Shown: positions 13,900 through 21,362 of the stretch, piece by piece
How the letters are laid out: the number at the start of each line of letters is the position of its first letter
Position numbering within the stretch: the first letter of the stretch is position 1
From: an uncultured Collinsella sp.
GTDB lineage: Bacteria; Actinomycetota; Coriobacteriia; Coriobacteriales; Coriobacteriaceae
Length of the DNA: 21,362 nt
Assembly (NCBI GenBank): GCA_958436995.1
Contig: CAUBMI010000039.1
Coordinates: forward strand, 1 to 21,362
Reading direction: 5' to 3'
Position numbers and translations under genes: made by a program
The notes under the pieces: generated by a model
The model's database searches: none
The model's input: only the letters and a program-made list of their open reading frames with translations
Told to the model about the DNA's origin: nothing

Positions 13900-14880
13900 C
13901 TAGACCGTCTGGAGCTTCTCGACCTCGTCGAGGTTCTCGGTCAGACGCGCCGCAAACGTCGAAAGCGGATGCGGATGCGTATCGAACTCGTAGGCCGTCT
14001 CGGTGGAGCGGATCACGGTACCGACGCCAGCATCGGTCAGCAGCTCCAGCAGCAGCGAGTGCGGCGTCGTGCCGTTGATGATGTGGGCTCGGAACACGCC
14101 AGCAGCAAGCGCATCGACGGCGGCGCGCAGCTTGGGAATCATGCCCTTGTCGACTTCTCCGCCGTAGAGCATCTCGTTGACCTCGTCGAGCGTCAGGTTG
14201 GAGATGAGCGAGTCCTTATCACTAAAGTCCCTGTACAGACCGTCGACGTCGGTCAAAAAAATCGCCTTGTGCGCATGAAGCGCCGCCGCAACGGCGCCGG
14301 CGGCGGTATCGGCATTGATGTTGAAGAAGCCGCCGTCCTCCCCCGCCGCGACGGTAGCGATGACGGGGATGTACTCGCTATCGAGCAGGCGCTCGATGTA
14401 GTCGGTGTTGACGCGCGTCACTTTGCCCACGCGACCGAGCTCGGGATCGAGCGGCTCAGCGATGAGCGTGCCGGCATCGCTGCCCGACACGCCCACGGCC
14501 AGGTTGCCGTGTTGGTTGATGGCGGCAACCAGCTCCTGGTTAACCTTGCCGCCCAGCACCTCGCGCACGATATCCATAGTCGCCGGCGTGGTCACGCGCT
14601 GGCCGTTCTTAAACTCGACGGGAATATCGTAATGGCTCAGTGCCTCGTTGATGGCCTTGCCGCCGCCATGCACGATGACGGGGCGCATGCCGATGATCTT
14701 GAGCAAAACGATGTCGCTCGTCACGTCGCGGCGCAGTTGCTCGTCGACCATGGCGGCTCCGCCATATTTGATAACGACCGTCTTGCCGGTCAGGTTTTTA
14801 ATCCACGGCAGCGCTTCGAACAGCAGCTGCGCGGTTGCTTCGTTGGATTCGCTCGAACGACAGTCGCGTGCGAATTTCAT
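13900..14880 (-). CDS. argB: Acetylglutamate kinase
   Basis: Phosphorylates N-acetylglutamate, the second step of the acetylated arginine/ornithine route. The 326-residue protein belongs to the amino-acid kinase family. Its phosphate-binding lysine motif is KYGGAAM (38-44), where most relatives have KYGGNAM. HGGGK is at 71-75, LTDVDGLY follows in the middle, and the C-terminal region has LLELLTDAGVGTVI. An N-terminal helix before the kinase core (about residues 12-30), as here, is typical of hexameric, arginine-inhibited forms, so feedback inhibition is possible but inferred. About 30 residues follow the usual end. ATG at 14880 has GAGG seven bases upstream. The frame is open further up, but that part shows no family similarity. 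Confidence 0.95.
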   Translation of the reverse strand: MKFARDCRSSESNEATAQLLFEALPWIKNLTGKTVVIKYGGAAMVDEQLRRDVTSDIVLLKIIGMRPVIVHGGGKAINEALSHYDIPVEFKNGQRVTTPATMDIVREVLGGKVNQELVAAINQHGNLAVGVSGSDAGTLIAEPLDPELGRVGKVTRVNTDYIERLLDSEYIPVIATVAAGEDGGFFNINADTAAGAVAAALHAHKAIFLTDVDGLYRDFSDKDSLISNLTLDEVNEMLYGGEVDKGMIPKLRAAVDALAAGVFRAHIINGTTPHSLLLELLTDAGVGTVIRSTETAYEFDTHPHPLSTFAARLTENLDEVEKLQTV

Positions 14881-14960
14881 AATCTGCCTCGTCTTTCGTA
14901 TCGTTATCACGCCGTGCTTCGCTGTCCGCAATGCGGCAAGATGCGCAGCGTGCCTGGAAT

Positions 14961-16229
14961 CTAGGAACGGTAGTCGCCGTTGATGGAGATGTACTCGTGC
15001 GTGAGGTCGCAGGTCCACACGGTCGTTGCCGCGTCGCCTGCACCCAGGTCGGCCGAGATCACGATCTCGGACGCCTCAAAACGTCGCAGAGCCTCGTCCT
15101 CGTCAAAGGGAACAGTCAGACCGTCGCGACAGACAGGCAAGCCCATCATGTCGATGGAAACGTCTTCCTGGTTAAACTTCACGCCGCACTTGCCGAGCGC
15201 CATGGCGACGCGGCCCCAGTTGCAGTCGTGGCCGGCGATGCAGGTCTTGACGAGCGGCGAATTGGCGACGGCGCGGGCGGCGATATCGGCTTCCTCGTCG
15301 TTGGCGGCGCCGGTAACGTTAACCGTCACGAGCTTCGACGCACCCTCGCCATCGGCCGCGATGTTGCGCGCCAGGCTCTCGCACACCTCGTGCACAGCAA
15401 AGGCCAACTCGTCAAAGGCGTCAGTGCCCTCGACGATGGCCTCGGCATCTGCGGCAGCAGCGCCAGAAGCAAGCATGATGCAGGTGTCGTTGGTCGAGGT
15501 ATCGGAATCGACCGTCACTTTATTGAAGGTCTGCTTAACGGTCGAGAGCAACAGGGCGTGGAGCGCCGACGGCTCGACGGGGGCATCGGTAGTAATGACC
15601 GCGATCATGGTGGCCATATTGGGCATGATCATGCCCGAGCCCTTGCACATGCCGCCCACCGTATAAGCGTTGCCCGCATGACCCGCAGCCTCACTGCGGT
15701 AGCGAACGGCATACTCCTTGGAGTGCGTATCGGTCGTCATGATGGCACGGGCCGCATCGGCACCGCCATGGGCAGAGAGTGCCTCGTAGGCAGCAGGAAT
15801 GGCGGTCTCAAACGTGTCGATCGGCAGAATCTGTCCAATCACGCCTGTGGATGCAACTAGGATCTGCTGGGGTTCACAGCCGATGACCTGCGACGCGATA
15901 TTGCATGTCTCTCGCGCGCAGGCAAGGCCGGTCTCGCCCGTGGCGGCATTCGCGTTGCCGGAGTTGATTGAAACGCCGGCGATGATGCCATAGCCCTTGT
16001 CCGCACCGCCCAGGTTGGCACGGCTCACCTGCACGGGCGCCGCGCAAAAGCGGTTGGTCGTAAACACGCCGGCGCCTGGACAGGGCTTATCGGGCACGAC
16101 GAGCGCATAGTCCAAGCGCTCGGGATTCTTCCGGAATCCTGCATGGATGCCTGCGGCCTTAAAGCCAGCCGCTGCCGTAACGCCACCCTCGACGGCGCGT
16201 ATCTTGATATCAATCAGGTCGGTATTCAT
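14961..16229 (-). CDS. argJ: Glutamate N-acetyltransferase / ornithine acetyltransferase ArgJ
   Basis: Moves the acetyl group from N-acetylornithine to glutamate, giving ornithine and recycling the acetyl group. The 422-residue precursor should cut itself between Ala206 and Thr207 in PNMATM, leaving Thr207 as the N-terminal nucleophile of the beta chain. Other family motifs are SINSGNANAATG (88-98), ASTGVIGQ (126-133), MTTDTHSK (164-171) and CKGSGMIMPNM. Near the C-terminus is GHDCNWGRVAMALGKCG. Whether it also uses acetyl-CoA cannot be told from sequence. The start is ATG 16229 with AAGGAG 11 bases upstream, slightly far. A terminator-like hairpin lies between argC and this gene. Confidence 0.96.
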   Translation of the reverse strand: MNTDLIDIKIRAVEGGVTAAAGFKAAGIHAGFRKNPERLDYALVVPDKPCPGAGVFTTNRFCAAPVQVSRANLGGADKGYGIIAGVSINSGNANAATGETGLACARETCNIASQVIGCEPQQILVASTGVIGQILPIDTFETAIPAAYEALSAHGGADAARAIMTTDTHSKEYAVRYRSEAAGHAGNAYTVGGMCKGSGMIMPNMATMIAVITTDAPVEPSALHALLLSTVKQTFNKVTVDSDTSTNDTCIMLASGAAAADAEAIVEGTDAFDELAFAVHEVCESLARNIAADGEGASKLVTVNVTGAANDEEADIAARAVANSPLVKTCIAGHDCNWGRVAMALGKCGVKFNQEDVSIDMMGLPVCRDGLTVPFDEDEALRRFEASEIVISADLGAGDAATTVWTCDLTHEYISINGDYRS

Positions 16230-16255
16230 CGTCCCTACGGCTCCTTATATCAGAC

Positions 16256-16293
16256 AAAAAAGCGGGCATCGGCTGGCACGCCATACCGGTCGC
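16256..16293 (-). terminator. Terminator-like hairpin between argC and argJ
   Basis: On the minus strand GGTATGGC pairs with GCC and ATGCC around GTGCCA, with one bulged G, then CGC and six T residues follow. It lies 70-110 bases after the argC stop and before argJ. It could lower expression of argJBD relative to argC. The rest of the argC-argJ gap (about 135 bases) shows nothing else. Confidence 0.45.
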
Positions 16294-16364
16294 AACTACT
16301 AGACCAGCTTGAAAGCGGCGCCCAACTCGATACCCGACCACCAAATCGTTAACAATCGAATGTG

Positions 16365-17435
16365 CTACACCGGGCACGCCACTGTGGGCAAGCCTCGTCG
16401 CTCGTCAAAGCCAAAAACGATGTTGGCGCACTGGACCGCCTGGCCCGCAGCACCCTTGCACAAATTGTCGATAGCACCCGTCGCCACCAGCACGCCCGCA
16501 CGCTTGTTGAGCGCAAGGCCAATCTGGGCAGCGTTGGTGCCGACGACCGAAGCCGTCTTGGGCTGCTGGCCGGCATCGAGCACGCGCACAAAGGTGCGAC
16601 CGGCGTAGAACTTCTTGTAATGGTCGACGACGTCCTCAAGGGCCAACGTGTCGAGAGTCTGCGGCGCGAGCGGCATCGTCACCGTGGAAAGCAGGCCGCG
16701 CCTGAGCGGTGCCAAGTGCGGAGTAAAGACGACGCGATCGGTCAGGCCCAGAATCTGCTCGATCTCTGGTGTGTGACGATGTTTGCCTACGCCATAGGCC
16801 TCTAAGTTCTCGTCTGCGCTACAAAAATGGGTGCGAGCGTTGCAGGACTTACCGGCGCCCGTCACGCCACTAATGGCATCGACGATTACGGGGCCGTTCT
16901 CTGCCACCCAGCCCGCACGCACGGCAGGAGCGGCAGCGAGACTCGTTGCGGTGGGATAGCAGCCGGCGCAAGCGACCAAAACGGGCTTTCCGGCGGCATG
17001 GCTGGAAGCAGCGGTCTCTAAGTCCCGGCAGAACAGCTCGGGCAGGCCAAAAGCGCGGGTCTTGAGCAGCTCGGGGCTCGTGTGCTCGGCGGCATACCAT
17101 GCCTCAAAGACGGACGGGTCGCTCAGACGGTAATCGGCCGAAAGATCAAAGCAGGAAACGCCCGCGGCAAGGAGCGCGGGCACCTGCGCCATGGCAGCCG
17201 TGTGCGGCACGGCAAGAAAAACCGCATTGCAGCTTTTGAGCTCGGGGGCGTCATGCGTGGTGAAAACCAGATCGCTCACGCCAGCAAAGCTCGGATACAC
17301 TGCGGACAGCGGCTGGCCGGCATCGGCGTTGGACGTAATGGCAACAAGTTCAAACTCGGGATGGCCGAGTACGAGGCGAATGAGCTCGGCTCCGGCATAT
17401 CCAGCCGCGCCGACGATTCCAACCTTCAAAGACAT
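16365..17435 (-). CDS. argC: N-acetyl-gamma-glutamyl-phosphate reductase
   Basis: Reduces N-acetylglutamyl phosphate with NADPH, the third step to ornithine. The 356-residue protein begins with the dinucleotide-binding motif GIVGAAGYAGAEL (6-18). The catalytic cysteine is in ACAGCYPT (C159). SGVTGAG follows, then KHRHTPEI with the catalytic histidine, and FTPHLAPLRRG. IDNLCKGAAGQAVQ is near the end, all standard for the family. ATG 17435 has AAGGAG seven bases upstream. It is the first gene of argC-J-B-D. A candidate ArgR operator lies 107-122 bases before its start. argF, argG, argH and argR are not in the window. Confidence 0.97.
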   Translation of the reverse strand: MSLKVGIVGAAGYAGAELIRLVLGHPEFELVAITSNADAGQPLSAVYPSFAGVSDLVFTTHDAPELKSCNAVFLAVPHTAAMAQVPALLAAGVSCFDLSADYRLSDPSVFEAWYAAEHTSPELLKTRAFGLPELFCRDLETAASSHAAGKPVLVACAGCYPTATSLAAAPAVRAGWVAENGPVIVDAISGVTGAGKSCNARTHFCSADENLEAYGVGKHRHTPEIEQILGLTDRVVFTPHLAPLRRGLLSTVTMPLAPQTLDTLALEDVVDHYKKFYAGRTFVRVLDAGQQPKTASVVGTNAAQIGLALNKRAGVLVATGAIDNLCKGAAGQAVQCANIVFGFDERRGLPTVACPV

Positions 17436-17541
17436 ATCAGACTCCTTGTCTGCGATTTATGCACCGATGCGCATTTCGCAGCGGTCGTTATGAATTAGGT
17501 TGAAACTTTAGCACCAAAAGATGCATGAATACGTAAATAGC

Positions 17542-17557
17542 TTGCATGTTCATGCAT
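17542..17557. promoter_or_regulatory. Candidate ArgR operator upstream of argC
   Basis: TTGCAT-GTTC-ATGCAT matches the form TTGCAT-N4-ATGCAA known for actinobacterial ARG boxes; TGCATG/CATGCA around TT is a perfect palindrome (17543-17556). A further TGCATGAA lies at 17522-17529. On the minus strand the site fills the 17-base spacer between weak promoter hexamers TTTCAA (17562-17557) and TATTTA (17539-17534), a fitting place for repression. The regulator gene is not in the window. Confidence 0.55.
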
Positions 17558-17601
17558 TGAAACATTCCCGACATATTCGCTTGAAGGAATTGACAAATAG
17601 A

Positions 17602-17655
17602 GCGGGTCCCGTGTTGACCGGCACTCCTTACGGTGCCGGGCAACACGGGGCCCGC
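17602..17655. repeat. 54-base hairpin between the PNPOx gene and argC
   Basis: GCGGGTCCCGTGTTG (17602-17616) pairs with CAACACGGGGCCCGC (17641-17655), with one T-G pair. After one mismatch CCGGCAC (17618-17624) pairs with GTGCCGG (17633-17639) around an 8-base loop. That is about 22 pairs in all. On the minus strand CTCTATTTGTC follows, which is only weakly U-rich. It may terminate the upstream operon, or be a dispersed palindromic element. Confidence 0.75.
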
Positions 17656-17692
17656 CCATGCGAAAACTAAGTTGTTAGGATGAGCCAGCTGG

Positions 17693-18103
17693 CTAGAGCT
17701 CGACCGGCACCCATTCGTCGTGATTGCAGATAAAAGCCTCGGGATCCTCGACGCTAAAGAAGACGAGCGTGGGGTCGTTAGGCCCCTCATAGTGCTCGCT
17801 CAAGCGCTCAAGGTGTTTCCATCCGGCCTCGCGCATTTCGCTCGAAGCCCGGTCTTCCAGTCCCGCACGCCCGCGCAGGATCAACCAACCATGGCCCGGC
17901 CACCAACTCGTGGCCTCAAAGCGCTGGTTTTGCAGCAGCTCCTGCCACACATCTTTGGTGCGCGCCGTCACAAACCACAGCTTGCCGTCCTGAATCTGTG
18001 CAAACGAGAACGGACGCACATGCGGCTGCCCGTCCACGCTCGTCGCCAGATACCACGCCGGCACCGACGTCAGATACTCCAGCACCGTATTCAATCCGTC
18101 CAC
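17693..18103 (-). CDS. Pyridoxamine 5'-phosphate oxidase-fold (FMN-binding) family protein, copy 1
   Basis: A 136-residue split-barrel protein of the PNPOx-like superfamily, whose members usually bind FMN or another flavin/deazaflavin. Family signs are PAWYLATSVDGQPHVRPFSFA near the N-terminus, DGKLWFVTARTKDVWQEL, then a hydrophobic strand GWLILRGRAGLED, and FFSVEDPEAFIC near the end. It is closely related to the next gene upstream; they share PAWYLAT, VRPFSFA, DGKLWF and KDVW in the same order, so this is a tandem duplication. The start is GTG at 18103 with AGGAGG four bases before it. The substrate is unknown, and true pyridoxamine phosphate oxidase activity is unlikely for so short a member. 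Confidence 0.85.
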   Translation of the reverse strand: MDGLNTVLEYLTSVPAWYLATSVDGQPHVRPFSFAQIQDGKLWFVTARTKDVWQELLQNQRFEATSWWPGHGWLILRGRAGLEDRASSEMREAGWKHLERLSEHYEGPNDPTLVFFSVEDPEAFICNHDEWVPVEL

Positions 18104-18154
18104 GTTTCCTCCTGGCGCTAGCTAATTCGGAACGGGTAGTTAATTTGAGACGCT

Positions 18155-18601
18155 CTAGAGCTCCAGGCGCTCCTCGCTGCCGTCGATATCACAGAAGCGC
18201 GCGGCAATGTTGCGGACCGAAAAGAAAGCAAGGCGGCCGTCGTTGGCACTCTCGTGTTCCTCGCCGATGCCCACCATGTGCTTAAAACCCGCTTGACGCA
18301 CCTTGTCGCTCGCAACCGCGTCGTCCTCAAGTGCGGCCTCGCCGGTCAACACGATCCAACATTCCCCCGGCTTCCAGCCCGAGAGCTCAAACTTGGGATT
18401 CGCACTCAGCTCCGCCCACACATCCTTGTCGCGCGACGTGCAAAACCACAGCTTACCGTCATCGACCATGGCAAACGAAAACGGCCTCACGCGAGGCTGA
18501 TGCCCGTCGGTCACATCGGTCGTGGCCAGATACCACGCCGGAATGCGCCTGAGATACGAACAGGCGCGCTCAAGCTGAGCCGTGCGGTCGTTGTCGGTCA
18601 T
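18155..18601 (-). CDS. Pyridoxamine 5'-phosphate oxidase-fold (FMN-binding) family protein, copy 2
   Basis: A 148-residue paralogue of the downstream gene. It has PAWYLATTDVTDGHQPRVRP, then DGKLWFCTSRDKDVWAEL, a CWIVLTGEAALEDD strand and FFSVRNIAARFCDIDG. The fold suggests a flavin-binding cytosolic homodimer, with function unknown. ATG 18601 has AAAGGGG five bases upstream. It starts 30 bases after ecfT and is followed after about 50 bases by copy 1, so both are probably co-transcribed with the ECF transporter genes. An ECF module that imports a vitamin next to flavoproteins is suggestive, but no S component is visible to name the vitamin. Confidence 0.85.
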   Translation of the reverse strand: MTDNDRTAQLERACSYLRRIPAWYLATTDVTDGHQPRVRPFSFAMVDDGKLWFCTSRDKDVWAELSANPKFELSGWKPGECWIVLTGEAALEDDAVASDKVRQAGFKHMVGIGEEHESANDGRLAFFSVRNIAARFCDIDGSEERLEL

Positions 18602-18631
18602 AGGGACCCCTTTCTTGCGCTCGAATCGCGC

Positions 18632-19432
18632 CTAAACAAGTTGAAGGTTGACGACGATGACACACGCAAACAGCAGCATCGTCACAACCGCAGCCAGCGC
18701 ATCCCCGCGGCGAAATGCAAGTGCATGCAGACACGTGCGGCCCTGCTCGCCGTGATAGCAGCGTGCATCCATGGCGGCAGACAACGTCTCGGCATGACGG
18801 AACACGCCCGTGAACAGTGGAATCGCCACACTGCCGAGCATACGCACGCCGCCGAGCGGGCCACCCGTTACGCGTGCACCGCGGCTTGCCTGCGCGTCCG
18901 CCGTCTGCTTCATCTCGGTGGCAAACTGCGGCATAAAGCGCAACGCGATGCCCATGATCATGCCGAGCTCATGCGCAGGGAGCCCCACGCGCGCAAACGG
19001 TGCGAGCAGACGCTCAAAGCCCGCGGTGAGGTCGAGCGTAGGCGTGGTGAGCGTAATGGCGCTCATGCCGGCCATCATCAAGCTCAGGCGGCACGCCATA
19101 AAGGCGGCGGAATGCAGCGAGCCCTCGCTTATCTGCAAAAAGCCAAGCTGCCACAGAATGCGCCCGCTCTGGTCGGAAAACAGGTTGAGCACTGCGACCA
19201 CCACGACAATCGCCAGCAATGGTGCCATCGATGATAGGACCCGGCGCAACGGCACCCGGGACACGGTATAGATCAGGACAACGAAGATTGCGACCGGGGC
19301 CAGTCCGCGGAAGCTGCTGACCGTGAGCGTCGTGATCAGAAACACAAAGCCCAAGAGCAACTTAGTTCGCGGGTCCAGGCGGTGGATCGCACTATCGCCG
19401 GGATAGTAGCTGCCAAACGAAAACGCCTCCAT
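18632..19432 (-). CDS. ecfT: Energy-coupling factor transporter transmembrane subunit EcfT
   Basis: The membrane scaffold of an ECF-type vitamin or metal importer, linking the ATPases to a substrate-binding S component. The 266-residue protein starts with HRLDPRTKLLLGF, typical of the family. It has about five hydrophobic segments (roughly 25-58, 70-85, 105-130, 155-168, 245-262). The two coupling motifs in the cytoplasmic helices appear as ASRGAR (182-187) and DARCY (222-226). In most relatives the second is DARGY, so Cys replaces Gly. Its ATG overlaps the TAA of the upstream ATPase gene by one base, so the two are translationally coupled, with GAGGAGG before the start. Confidence 0.93.
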   Translation of the reverse strand: MEAFSFGSYYPGDSAIHRLDPRTKLLLGFVFLITTLTVSSFRGLAPVAIFVVLIYTVSRVPLRRVLSSMAPLLAIVVVVAVLNLFSDQSGRILWQLGFLQISEGSLHSAAFMACRLSLMMAGMSAITLTTPTLDLTAGFERLLAPFARVGLPAHELGMIMGIALRFMPQFATEMKQTADAQASRGARVTGGPLGGVRMLGSVAIPLFTGVFRHAETLSAAMDARCYHGEQGRTCLHALAFRRGDALAAVVTMLLFACVIVVNLQLV

Positions 19433-21336
19433 TAGCAGCCCTCCTCTCGCGCGACCGTCTTGGATTTAGCAATGTCCGCGACGTTAGAAGGACCGTCTGA
19501 GCGACCGATCAGCAAATCTGCCAGCTCGTCGGCCAGCGACTCAACCGTATAGAGCCCGCCGCAACGCAGCGGCACGCCCGCCTCCGCGAGCGCCAACGCC
19601 ATGCGCTGAGCAGCAGGTACGCCCAAGCCGATCGACTTGAGCTCATCGGCATGTGCAAACACCTGCGCGGGGGTTCCCTCGGCAAACACCGCACCTTCGT
19701 TCATCACGACGATGCGGTCGCAGCAGTTGGCCAGGTCATCCATACTATGCGAAACCATGACAACGGTCAGGCCCCCATGGTGAAGTCGATCGATGAGCTC
19801 CAGGAAATCACTGCGCGCCGCCGGATCGAGTCCCGCCATGGGCTCATCGAGTACCAGGACCTCGGGCTCCATGGCAAGCACGCCGGCAAACGCCACGCGC
19901 CGCTGTTGGCCACCCGAAAGCTCAAAGGGACTCTTGTCGCCCACCGTGGCCAAGTCGAGGCCCACGCGCGCGAGCGATGACTTAACGCGGCGCGCGACCT
20001 CGGCCTGCGACAAGCCAAGGTTGTGCGGGCCAAACGCCACGTCCTGCGTCACGGTTTCGGCAAACAGCTGACGCTCGGGATATTGAAACACCACGCCGAC
20101 CTTGGCCTTAACCGCGGCGGCATCTTTCTTGTTTGCCAGGTCGAGCCCCAACGCGTAAACGGAACCCTCCTGGGGGCGAATCAAACCGTTGAGATGCTGG
20201 ACCAGCGTCGACTTACCCGAACCGGTATGACCTGCTAAGCCCAGGAACTCGCCGCGACGCACCGTCAGCGATACATCGCGCAGCGCCCACGGGCTGCTGG
20301 GGTCGTTTCCCCAGAGAGCCTGTTTGCTCGATTTGCCCGCAACGGCCGAGCGCTTATGCCAGCGGCGACGCTCGCGCGGACTGAGCGAATAACTGTACGA
20401 AACATGGGATAGCTCGATGACGGGCTCCGACGCGTTGCCCTCGTTGTCTACCGGAACAGTGCCGTCAGCGATTTCCAACTGGGACGCGGAAGGCTGCCCC
20501 GCAGTGCCTGCCCCGCTCCGCTCGGTATAGGCCTGCGCAACCTCGGCAACCATATCCGCCTCGCGCACCTGCGCGCAAACGGGTACGCCCTTCGCACGAA
20601 GTGCCATGCCCAAACGGCACGACTCCGGCATGTCCAGGTTGAGCTGCGCAAGTTCGTCCGCCTGCGTCAAGATTTCCTCGGGCGTACCGAGCATGGCAAC
20701 GCGCCCCGCCTGAAACACCGCGACTCGATCGGCCTCGGCGGCCTCTTCCATAAAGTGCGTAATCATCACGATGGTCATACCGCGTTCGTGCAGCGCGTGG
20801 CAGGCCTTCATAAGGCCCTTGCGCCCGCGCGGATCGAGCATCGAGGACGCCTCGTCCAATATGAGCACGCGCGGCTCCATGGCGAGAACGCCGGCAAGCG
20901 CCACACGCTGCTTTTGTCCGCCCGAAAGCGCATGGGTCTCGTGGCGCTCAAAGCCCACCAGGCCCACGGCCTTCAGCGCCTCGCGAACACGCTGCGCGAT
21001 CTGGGCCGATTCGACCCCTAAGTTCTCGGGACCAAACGCAACATCGTCCTCGACAAGCGTCGCCACAAGCTGGTCGTCGGGATTCTGGAACACCATGCCC
21101 GCAGTCGAACGGATGTCGTAGACCAGCTCGAGATCGGACGCGTCCATGCCGTTGACGCGCACCGTTCCCGCATCGGGCTGCAGCAGCGCGTTCAAATGCT
21201 TGGCAAACGTCGACTTGCCCGACCCGTTTCCGCCGAGAATGCAGAAAAACTCGCCATCCTCGATGTTCAGATCGATGCCATCGAGCGCCGGTGTGGCACC
21301 GTCATAACTAAAGGAAACGCCCCGACACTCAATCAT
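19432..21336 (-). CDS. ecfA: ECF transporter ATPase with both EcfA domains in one chain
   Basis: Two ABC ATPase domains that power an ECF importer are fused in 634 residues; most bacteria encode EcfA1 and EcfA2 separately. Domain 1 has Walker A GGNGSGKST (35-43), Q84, LSGGQKQR (137-144), Walker B with D161-E162 and H194. Domain 2 has GHTGSGKST (369-377), Q418, LSGGQQRR (473-480), D497-E498 and H530. Both sites look active. Domain 1 reads DEASSMLDP, as in EcfA1; domain 2 reads DEPMAGLDP, as in EcfA2. A linker of about 60 residues joins them, and domain 2 has about 33 extra basic residues (317-350) between its first strands. ATG 21336 has AAAGG eight bases upstream. It lies just before ecfT; a gene for the S component may lie beyond the window. 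Confidence 0.94.
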   Translation of the reverse strand: MIECRGVSFSYDGATPALDGIDLNIEDGEFFCILGGNGSGKSTFAKHLNALLQPDAGTVRVNGMDASDLELVYDIRSTAGMVFQNPDDQLVATLVEDDVAFGPENLGVESAQIAQRVREALKAVGLVGFERHETHALSGGQKQRVALAGVLAMEPRVLILDEASSMLDPRGRKGLMKACHALHERGMTIVMITHFMEEAAEADRVAVFQAGRVAMLGTPEEILTQADELAQLNLDMPESCRLGMALRAKGVPVCAQVREADMVAEVAQAYTERSGAGTAGQPSASQLEIADGTVPVDNEGNASEPVIELSHVSYSYSLSPRERRRWHKRSAVAGKSSKQALWGNDPSSPWALRDVSLTVRRGEFLGLAGHTGSGKSTLVQHLNGLIRPQEGSVYALGLDLANKKDAAAVKAKVGVVFQYPERQLFAETVTQDVAFGPHNLGLSQAEVARRVKSSLARVGLDLATVGDKSPFELSGGQQRRVAFAGVLAMEPEVLVLDEPMAGLDPAARSDFLELIDRLHHGGLTVVMVSHSMDDLANCCDRIVVMNEGAVFAEGTPAQVFAHADELKSIGLGVPAAQRMALALAEAGVPLRCGGLYTVESLADELADLLIGRSDGPSNVADIAKSKTVAREEGC

Positions 21337-21362
21337 GCGCGGCCTTTGACCTGGTCCTTTTT

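Overview
This window looks like a chromosomal stretch from a GC-rich Gram-positive bacterium, most likely an actinobacterium of the Coriobacteriia (Collinsella-like). The reasons are the strongly GC-biased third codon positions, a Veg-type protein next to ispE, the murI-rph-rdgB neighbourhood, an ECF transporter module, and a MurE whose substrate motif is not the diaminopimelate type. The genus is an inference from content and was not checked by any search. Almost everything is core metabolism. I see no phage, insertion sequence, CRISPR array or defence island.

Layout. Bases 91-9946 form a long minus-strand block. Read in the direction of transcription it runs murE, a HAD phosphatase, murI, rph (terminator), rdgB, dtd, veg, ispE, tRNA-Pro(CGG) (terminator), tatA (terminator), greA (weak terminator), lysS. 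It covers cell-wall precursors (MurE, D-glutamate racemase), RNA and nucleotide quality control (RNase PH, XTP/dITP pyrophosphatase, D-aminoacyl-tRNA deacylase), isoprenoid synthesis (IspE), Tat export, transcript-cleavage factor GreA and lysyl-tRNA synthetase. The synthetase carries an unusual C-terminal tRNA-binding (Trbp111/EMAPII-like) domain.

Bases 9947-10345 are a structured, largely unexplained gap with a strong plus-strand intrinsic terminator. It is followed by the only plus-strand genes, asnB and tRNA-Val(UAC). Downstream of the tRNA lie its terminator, an inverted tRNA-3'-end-like fragment, a perfect palindrome and the terminator of the arginine operon, all within about 170 bases.

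Bases 12548-17435 (minus strand) are argC-argJ-argB-argD. With ArgJ recycling the acetyl group, these four enzymes form the acetylated route from glutamate to ornithine. A palindrome resembling actinobacterial ARG boxes and a 54-base hairpin lie upstream of argC. Further upstream on the minus strand are an ECF ATPase with both ATPase domains in one chain, its membrane partner EcfT, and two tandem flavin-type (PNPOx-fold) paralogues.

The points most worth a second look are the LysRS-Trbp111 fusion, the murE-asnB intergenic RNA candidate, the palindrome inside the tatA promoter, the tRNA-Val junction, and the possible link between ornithine synthesis and the MurE type. I did not find a clearly new multi-gene system.
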